Part shown: one piece after another, positions 59,699-64,000 of the stretch
Numbering within the stretch: the first letter of the stretch is position 1
Layout: every line of letters starts with the position of its first letter
Source of the DNA: Variovorax paradoxus
GTDB lineage: Bacteria > Pseudomonadota > Gammaproteobacteria > Burkholderiales > Burkholderiaceae_C
Length of the DNA stretch: 64,000 nucleotides
Reading direction: 5' to 3'
Assembly (NCBI RefSeq): GCF_030811855.1
Contig: NZ_JAUSRN010000004.1
Location: 124,001 to 188,000 of the forward strand
Made by a program: the position numbers and the translations under genes
The notes under the pieces: model-generated
Told to the model about the DNA's origin: nothing
What the model saw: the letters and a program-made list of their open reading frames with translations, nothing else
Database searches by the model: none

Positions 59699-60535
59699 TC
59701 AGTCCGACAACCCCGCCCGCGCCAGCTCCACGTCGAGCCGTTCCTTGGCATCCGCAGGCTGAATTGCCGCGGCCTTTTCGTAAAGCTGGGTGGCCTCGCG
59801 CAGGTACGCGTCGCCGTGCAGCATAAGGAGCGCGCGGCCATATTCCATCAGGGCGCCTGGCGACTCGGGGTGCAACTCGAGACCGCGCTCGAACAGCTCG
59901 ACCGCCATCTCGGCGCGCACGCCGTACGTCATTCGGCCCACCAGCGTGCCCACCTTGTCGATCACCTCGGCATGGAAGGCGGCCAGGGCGATGTGTGCGT
60001 CGGCATGGTCCGGCTGCAGTTCGATCACCTGCTCGAGTGCGCCCTTTAGCTTGCTGCCCAGGCCCTGTGCGAGCGCCCGCGCCACGCTGATGCCCTGGCT
60101 GTAGCGGCCGAGCGCGTAAGCTTGCCAGTAGAGCGCATGGCAGTTGTCGGGCTCGGCGGCGACTTGCGCGGCGGCCCGTTCGATGACCTGGCGGAACATC
60201 GAAAGCCGGACCGATTCGCGCGGCTCGAGGTAGTTGGCATAAATGGCCGTGGCCTGGTTGGCCAGTACCAGGCCCTGTGCGCCGTGATTCAGTCCGAGCG
60301 CGGCGGCGCGCTCGAACTCGCCGCTGTGGTACAGCGCCCAGCCATCGGCCAGCGGGTGCCCCTCGGCTGGCGGCGGCAAGGCGTGGCCGGCGTGCAGCCG
60401 CGGCCAATGCACAAGCAGACTCTTTGCGTCGTAGCGCGGCACGTCCCAGTAGGGCAGTCGCGTCCAAGGCTCGGCTGTCGTGGCAACCGGGCTGGCGGAC
60501 AACAGCGAGAGCGGCTTGAAGTCTGAATGGGGCAT
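59699..60535 (-). CDS. hypothetical protein with TPR-like helices
   Basis: 278 residues. The second half carries TPR-like helical pairs: NCHALYWQAYALGRYSQGIS, DHADAHIALAAFHAEVID, ELFERGLELHPESPGALMEY and LREATQLYEKAAAIQPADAK. I do not recognise a named family; it has no signal or membrane segment. Its ATG lies 4 bp after the stop of the TetR regulator gene, suggesting co-transcription. A role as adaptor in the neighbouring PHA/lipid proteins is speculative. Confidence 0.7.
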   Translation of the reverse strand: MPHSDFKPLSLLSASPVATTAEPWTRLPYWDVPRYDAKSLLVHWPRLHAGHALPPPAEGHPLADGWALYHSGEFERAAALGLNHGAQGLVLANQATAIYANYLEPRESVRLSMFRQVIERAAAQVAAEPDNCHALYWQAYALGRYSQGISVARALAQGLGSKLKGALEQVIELQPDHADAHIALAAFHAEVIDKVGTLVGRMTYGVRAEMAVELFERGLELHPESPGALMEYGRALLMLHGDAYLREATQLYEKAAAIQPADAKERLDVELARAGLSD

Positions 60536-60538
60536 GGT

Positions 60539-61252
60539 CTAGGACTGGGCTGCCAAGTCGACTGGAGCGGCCGGCGGCGGCGGCGCACTGTTCGAATCAT
60601 CGCCACTGTAGGCATGGCTCAGTGTCAGCAAATGCCGCCGCTGTTCGTGGCCGAGATAGGGCGCGAGCAGGTGCAGCGTGTGCTGGCCGCCGCGCATCAG
60701 GGCCCCTTGGGCATGGGCTGGCTCCAGCGCCTCGCGCGGGTTGCGCACGTATTCATAGCTGAGCCAGTAGGTCAACACCACCACCATGCTCTGGGCAAGC
60801 GTGTCGACCTCGTGCGCGTCGATTTCCAGGTGTCCGGCCCGGCTCAGACCCGCAATGAGCACGCGGATGGCACGGGCCTTGTTCTTGAGCACGAGTTGGA
60901 ACTGGGTTTCGAGATGCCGGTTCTTGCTCAGCAGGTCGTTCAGGTCGCGGTACAGAAAGCGATAGCGCCAGATCAGCTCGAACAGGCTGTGCATGAAGAA
61001 CCAGGCGTCTTCCACATCGTGCACGCCTTCGCTGGCATGCAGGAGCTCGTTGAGCTCGGCCTCGTAGCCTTCGTAGAGCTTGTTGATCAGCTCTTCCTTG
61101 GCGGGGTAGTGGTAGTAGAGATTGCCGGGACTGATGTTGAGCTCGCCCGCCACCAGCGTGGTGGAAACGTTTGGCTCGCCGAAGCGGTTGAACAGCTCCA
61201 GTGCGGCTTCGAGAATGCGTTGCGCTGTGCGGCGTGGCGCCTTCTTGGCCAT
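60539..61252 (-). CDS. TetR/AcrR family transcriptional regulator
   Basis: 237 residues: N-terminal HTH about 8-55 (RTAQRILEAALELFNRFGEP, LVAGELNISPGNLYYHYPAK) followed by an all-helical ligand domain (DAWFFMHSLFELIWRYRFLY). ATG 61252 is preferred over ATG 61264 because GGGG lies 6 bases before it. Located beside phasin and the TPR gene. The long aliphatic-aromatic segment could sense acyl-CoA-like ligands (inference). Confidence 0.87.
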   Translation of the reverse strand: MAKKAPRRTAQRILEAALELFNRFGEPNVSTTLVAGELNISPGNLYYHYPAKEELINKLYEGYEAELNELLHASEGVHDVEDAWFFMHSLFELIWRYRFLYRDLNDLLSKNRHLETQFQLVLKNKARAIRVLIAGLSRAGHLEIDAHEVDTLAQSMVVVLTYWLSYEYVRNPREALEPAHAQGALMRGGQHTLHLLAPYLGHEQRRHLLTLSHAYSGDDSNSAPPPPAAPVDLAAQS

Positions 61253-61377
61253 GTCAGTCCCCATTTGTCTTTTGAGGACACTCTAGCGTATGTGCACTGC
61301 ACCACAAGCCATGCAGGGCCATGTTTTTGCGGCGGCACCTTGGTGCGCCACCGCAAAGGGGATGCTCGCGGCGGCGG

Positions 61378-61884
61378 TTAGCCGGCCTTGGTGTTGCGCC
61401 GAACGGTCTTCTTGGCGGCCGTTGCCGCGGGTGCCGCGCTGCGGCCGGCCGTTTTGCGGCTCGCGGTGCGGGCCGGAGCGGCGCTGGCCTTGCCCTGCAT
61501 GCGCTGCAGTTCGGCCTCGAGCGCCGCCACGCGCGCCTGCAGCGCGGCATGGTCCGCGGCCGAAGGCATGCCGAGCTTCTCCAGGGCGCGTGCCACGCGC
61601 TCTTCAAAGATGTTCTCGAGCTTGCCCCACTGGCCCGCGGCCTTGGTGCCGAATTCGCTGGCAAAGCCCGCCATGCGCGTTTGCGCCTGAGCCAGGGTTT
61701 CCTCGGCGGCGGCCTGGGTCTTCTTCTGCATGCCGGCGCCGTCTTTCACCAAGGCCTCGAAAGCCTTGCTGCCTTCCTGCTGCATCTTGGCAAAGGCGCC
61801 CAGACCCGCCAGCCAGATCTGCTGGGCCGAATCCTTGATGCGGTCGGAGCCCTTGTTGCCCTGTTCGTCGTCCTGGGTAGCCAT
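61378..61884 (-). CDS. phasin-family PHA granule protein (PhaF/PhaI-like)
   Basis: 168 residues: N-terminal phasin domain about 15-120 (IKDSAQQIWLAGLGAFAKMQ; GSKAFEALVKDGAGMQKKTQ), a coiled coil near 105-130 (HAALQARVAALEAELQRMQG) and a C-terminal histone-like Lys/Ala/Pro tail (APARTASRKTAGRSAAPAA). Matches the medium-chain PHA PhaF/PhaI type which coats granules and, with its basic tail, may bind DNA. A GATAGT -10-like hexamer and AGGAA ribosome site lie upstream. The PHA synthase is not in the window. Confidence 0.9.
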   Translation of the reverse strand: MATQDDEQGNKGSDRIKDSAQQIWLAGLGAFAKMQQEGSKAFEALVKDGAGMQKKTQAAAEETLAQAQTRMAGFASEFGTKAAGQWGKLENIFEERVARALEKLGMPSAADHAALQARVAALEAELQRMQGKASAAPARTASRKTAGRSAAPAATAAKKTVRRNTKAG

Positions 61885-61985
61885 GCGAATGTTCCTGTGA
61901 AAACTATCGGGCTACTTTAGCGGCTCGGCGCCCTTCCCGTTAGAGCTTCATGTCTACGAATGGCCCCCGTGGGGGCGGCAGGCCG

Positions 61986-62432
61986 CTAGACCTTGCCGGC
62001 AGCGCGGCTCGCTTCCAGGTGGGTCTTGGCCCGCTCGGCCAGCGCCATTTCACCTGGCGTGCCGGGCACGAAGGGCTGCACCGGCAGCGGTCGGCCGTGA
62101 GAATCGACCGAGACGAAGACGATCAGGCATTCAGTAGTCTTGTCCATGGTGCCGCCCTTCATGTCGCCGCTGCGCACCTCGACCGAGATGTTCATGCTGG
62201 TGGTGCCGGTGTAGGCCAGCCGGGCCTCGACCTCGACCAGGTCGCCGATCATGATCGGGTGGTGAAAGCGGATGCTGCCGATGAAGGCCGTCACGCAATA
62301 GCGCTTGGCCCAGCTGGTGGCACAGGCGTAGCCGGCTTCGTCGATCCATTTCATGACCGTGCCGCCATGGACCTTGCCGCCGAAGTTGACGGTGCTGGGC
62401 TCGGCCAGAAAACGAAGGGTGATGGAAGACAT
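61986..62432 (-). CDS. acyl-CoA thioesterase, YciA-like hotdog
   Basis: 148 residues: hotdog fold with VNFGGKVHGGTVMKWIDEAG (the family's acyl-binding helix start), AFIGSIRFHHPIMIGDLVE and TMDKTTECLIVFVSVDS. YciA/BACH-type thioesterases cleave a broad range of acyl-CoAs. ATG 62432 gives the family N-terminus MSSITLRFLAEP. Convergent genes are absent; the phasin gene is 101 bp downstream on the same strand. Confidence 0.87.
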   Translation of the reverse strand: MSSITLRFLAEPSTVNFGGKVHGGTVMKWIDEAGYACATSWAKRYCVTAFIGSIRFHHPIMIGDLVEVEARLAYTGTTSMNISVEVRSGDMKGGTMDKTTECLIVFVSVDSHGRPLPVQPFVPGTPGEMALAERAKTHLEASRAAGKV

Positions 62433-62528
62433 GCGCCGCCTTTTTTCGTGGGCTGATGGGTGGGAACCCCAATTATGCGAGCGACCGGCCCTGGGGCGAC
62501 GCGCCGCCGGTCGCCACGGCACGCACGT

Positions 62529-63428
62529 TCAGCCGCCGCCGACGAACAGTTCGGCCAGCGTGAGCCGGAGCCAGGCGTTGCCGGCGTCGGCATGGAAGCG
62601 CTCGTGCCAATGCTGCTTGACGGCGTAGGCCGGCAGTTCGAAAGGAGGCTCCAGCAGCTTCACCGGTTCCTGCGTGGCCAGCACTTTGCCAAGGATGCTG
62701 GGCACGATCACGATGAGTTCGGTATGCGCCACGATGCGCGCCACGCTCAGAAAGCTCGACAAGCTGGCCACCACGTTGCGCTTCACGCCCAGCCGGGCGA
62801 TTGTCTTGTCGACGATGGCGTGGCCCGTGCCCGAAGACGCAACCACCGCGTGCGCTTCGGCCTCGAAACGCTTGCGCGTGAGCCGCTCGCCGATGCGCGG
62901 ATGATTGCGCGCCGCCAGGCAGACGAAGTCCTGCATGAAAAGCGTCTGCTGGTAGAAGCCAGCGTCCAGCTGCGGCATGAAGCCCACCGCCAGGTCGACC
63001 GCGCCTTCCTCCAGCCGGCGTGCGCTCTCGGTGGAAATGATCTCGGTCTCGATGCGCACCCCCGGCGCCGCCTGCCGCAGGTGGCCGAGAAGTCCGGGCA
63101 GCAGCACCACCTCGCTGATGTCGGTCATGCAGATGCGAAAGCTGCGCGCTGCGGTGGCGGGGTCGAAGCTGGCGCGCCCGCCCTTGGCCCGGTTCAGCCG
63201 GTCGAGGATTTCCTGCACCAGCGGCTGGATCTGCCGCGCATAGGGCGTGGGCTCCATGCCGCGCGAGGTGCGTACGAACAGCTTGTCGCCGAAATGCGTG
63301 CGCAGCCGCGCCAGCGCGGTGCTAGCCGCCGACTGCGCAATGCCGAGCCGCTCGGCCGCGCTCGACACGTTGGCGGTCTTGTAGACCTCATCGAAAACCA
63401 GCAGCCATTCGAGATCGAGCTGGGCCAT
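62529..63428 (-). CDS. LysR family transcriptional regulator (gentisate/aromatic type)
   Basis: 299 residues: HTH about 4-62 (LDLEWLLVFDEVYKTANVSS, LGIAQSAASTALARLRTHFG) and effector domain (RSFRICMTDISEVVLLPGLL) of the NahR/NagR/DntR subgroup that regulates aromatic-degradation genes. It is divergent from gentisate 1,2-dioxygenase. The ATG at 63428 has CAAGGAGTTGTTC immediately upstream, deciding against an in-frame ATG at 63482. The 31-bp inverted repeat ACTATTG-N17-CAATAGT in the gap is a likely binding site. Confidence 0.92.
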   Translation of the reverse strand: MAQLDLEWLLVFDEVYKTANVSSAAERLGIAQSAASTALARLRTHFGDKLFVRTSRGMEPTPYARQIQPLVQEILDRLNRAKGGRASFDPATAARSFRICMTDISEVVLLPGLLGHLRQAAPGVRIETEIISTESARRLEEGAVDLAVGFMPQLDAGFYQQTLFMQDFVCLAARNHPRIGERLTRKRFEAEAHAVVASSGTGHAIVDKTIARLGVKRNVVASLSSFLSVARIVAHTELIVIVPSILGKVLATQEPVKLLEPPFELPAYAVKQHWHERFHADAGNAWLRLTLAELFVGGG

Positions 63429-63471
63429 GAACAACTCCTTGTCGCTTGCATTATCAAGAAACGAGATCGCG

Positions 63472-63502
63472 ACTATTGCCATGGTCGCATTGCGCCAATA
63501 GT
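63472..63502. promoter_or_regulatory. inverted repeat ACTATTG-N17-CAATAGT, candidate LysR operator
   Basis: Perfect 7-bp arms (63472-63478 and 63496-63502) in the 134-bp gap between the divergent LysR and gentisate-dioxygenase genes; the right arm also forms ATTG-CGC-CAAT. The T-N11-A-containing palindromic form and placement match LysR-type sites. Binding is inference. Confidence 0.55.
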
Positions 63503-63562
63503 AGTGCCGGCGGAAGATCGCCGTTTCCCGGAGACAACCGCCGCACGACGGCCGGAACCGCC

Positions 63563-64000
63563 ATGAAGCCCATTGCCCAGACAAGCAGCTCAACGCCAGC
63601 GCCCGCCAACGCCGCGGAACGCCGCGGCTACTACGAGCGCATTCGCCCGCTCCACCTCACGCCGCTGTGGGAGTCGCTGCATGCGCTGGTGCCGCGCGAG
63701 CCCACCACGCCCTGCGTTCCGGCGCTCTGGCGCTATGACGAAATCCGCCCGCTGCTGATGGAATCGGCCGACCTCATCACCGCCGAGGAAGCGGTGCGCC
63801 GCGTGCTCGTGCTCGAGAACCCTGCACTGCCCGGCAACTCGTCGATCACGCAGTCGCTCTACGCCGGCCTGCAGCTCATCATGCCGGGCGAGGTGGCGCC
63901 CTCGCACCGCCACGTGCAGTCGGCTTTGCGCTTCATCGTCGACGGCAAGGGGGCCTACACCACGGTGGGCGGCGAGCGCACCACCATGTACCCGGGCGAC
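63563..64000 (+). CDS. gentisate 1,2-dioxygenase, partial (5' end)
   Basis: 146 codons are visible up to the window end. The N-terminal part of the bicupin ring-cleavage dioxygenase is clear: [80 protein letters not shown] (cupin HRH iron ligands) and [20 protein letters not shown]. Cleaves gentisate to maleylpyruvate with Fe(II) and oxygen. CCGGAGACAACC lies 24-35 bases upstream of the ATG; GCCGGAACC is nearer. Regulated by the divergent LysR protein. Confidence 0.93.
   Translation, partial: MKPIAQTSSSTPAPANAAERRGYYERIRPLHLTPLWESLHALVPREPTTPCVPALWRYDEIRPLLMESADLITAEEAVRRVLVLENPALPGNSSITQSLYAGLQLIMPGEVAPSHRHVQSALRFIVDGKGAYTTVGGERTTMYPGD

Noticed and set aside
1..64000. Search for tRNA, rRNA, insertion sequences or prophage genes
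   Set aside because: Nothing with the required signatures was seen by eye; the window appears to be ordinary chromosomal metabolic DNA. A tRNAscan or Infernal run would settle small RNA genes.

Overview
The window is high-GC, densely packed bacterial chromosome whose protein content points to a betaproteobacterium of the Comamonadaceae. Variovorax or a close relative is my best guess, because of the many IclR/LysR-controlled catabolic islands, ABC and tripartite solute receptors, PHA-granule proteins and recurrent GGAGACA-type ribosome binding sites. The species call is inference. I see no rRNA, tRNA, CRISPR array, integrase or transposase.

Layout. 1-5.1 kb: start of a leftward gene (possibly MBL-fold), an IclR regulator, a DUF3185 protein and an MCE/Mla-type lipid transport operon (permease, ATPase, MlaD-like protein, auxiliary lipoprotein). 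5.2-7.9 kb: a LysR regulator divergent from a GMC oxidoreductase. 8.2-21.7 kb: a catabolic island in two divergent arms. The left arm encodes a polyamine-type ABC importer (ATPase, two permeases, receptor) interleaved with a three-subunit HcnABC/opine-oxidase-like flavin/iron-sulfur dehydrogenase. The right arm encodes an IclR regulator, an ALDH7-type aldehyde dehydrogenase, an orphan GltI-like receptor, a class I aminotransferase and an acetolactate-synthase-like ThDP enzyme. Together they could take up an imino or amino compound and oxidise, dehydrogenate, transaminate and decarboxylate it. 21.7-26.6 kb: a small unknown gene, a possible sRNA, TSUP and ChrA transporters, and TctA/TctB without TctC. 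26.8-30.1 kb: RNA-related genes (glycine-rich RRM protein, DUF3820, SUI1-like factor, RhlE-type helicase) and a slipin.

30.2-37.1 kb: a leftward acyl-CoA operon (biotin-dependent carboxylase beta and alpha, a PECR-like SDR, two acyl-CoA dehydrogenases) reminiscent of acyclic terpene or branched-chain acyl-CoA catabolism. 37.2-49.8 kb: a beta-propeller lipoprotein, DUF445 protein, ArgE-like and HipO-like M20 hydrolases, a glycerophosphodiesterase, a DUF2817 peptidase, a LivK-like receptor, a molybdopterin oxidoreductase, a secreted aminopeptidase and a PHA-system protein. 49.8-57.8 kb: an AraC-controlled polyol/sugar operon (RbsBAC-type importer, Zn-dependent polyol dehydrogenase, FGGY kinase, DCXR-like SDR). 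58.1-62.4 kb: CoA-transferase, acyl-CoA-binding protein, TPR protein, TetR regulator, phasin and hotdog thioesterase. 62.5-64 kb: a LysR regulator divergent from a gentisate 1,2-dioxygenase cut by the window end.

Non-coding structure of interest: a ~190-bp inverted-repeat element at 7981-8169; two copies plus a half unit of a G/C-tract palindromic repeat (19909, 53226, 48311), the half unit forming the end of one gene and the start signal of the next; several likely operator palindromes; and a set of genes whose -10-like hexamer lies only 6-7 nt from the ATG, suggesting leaderless mRNAs.
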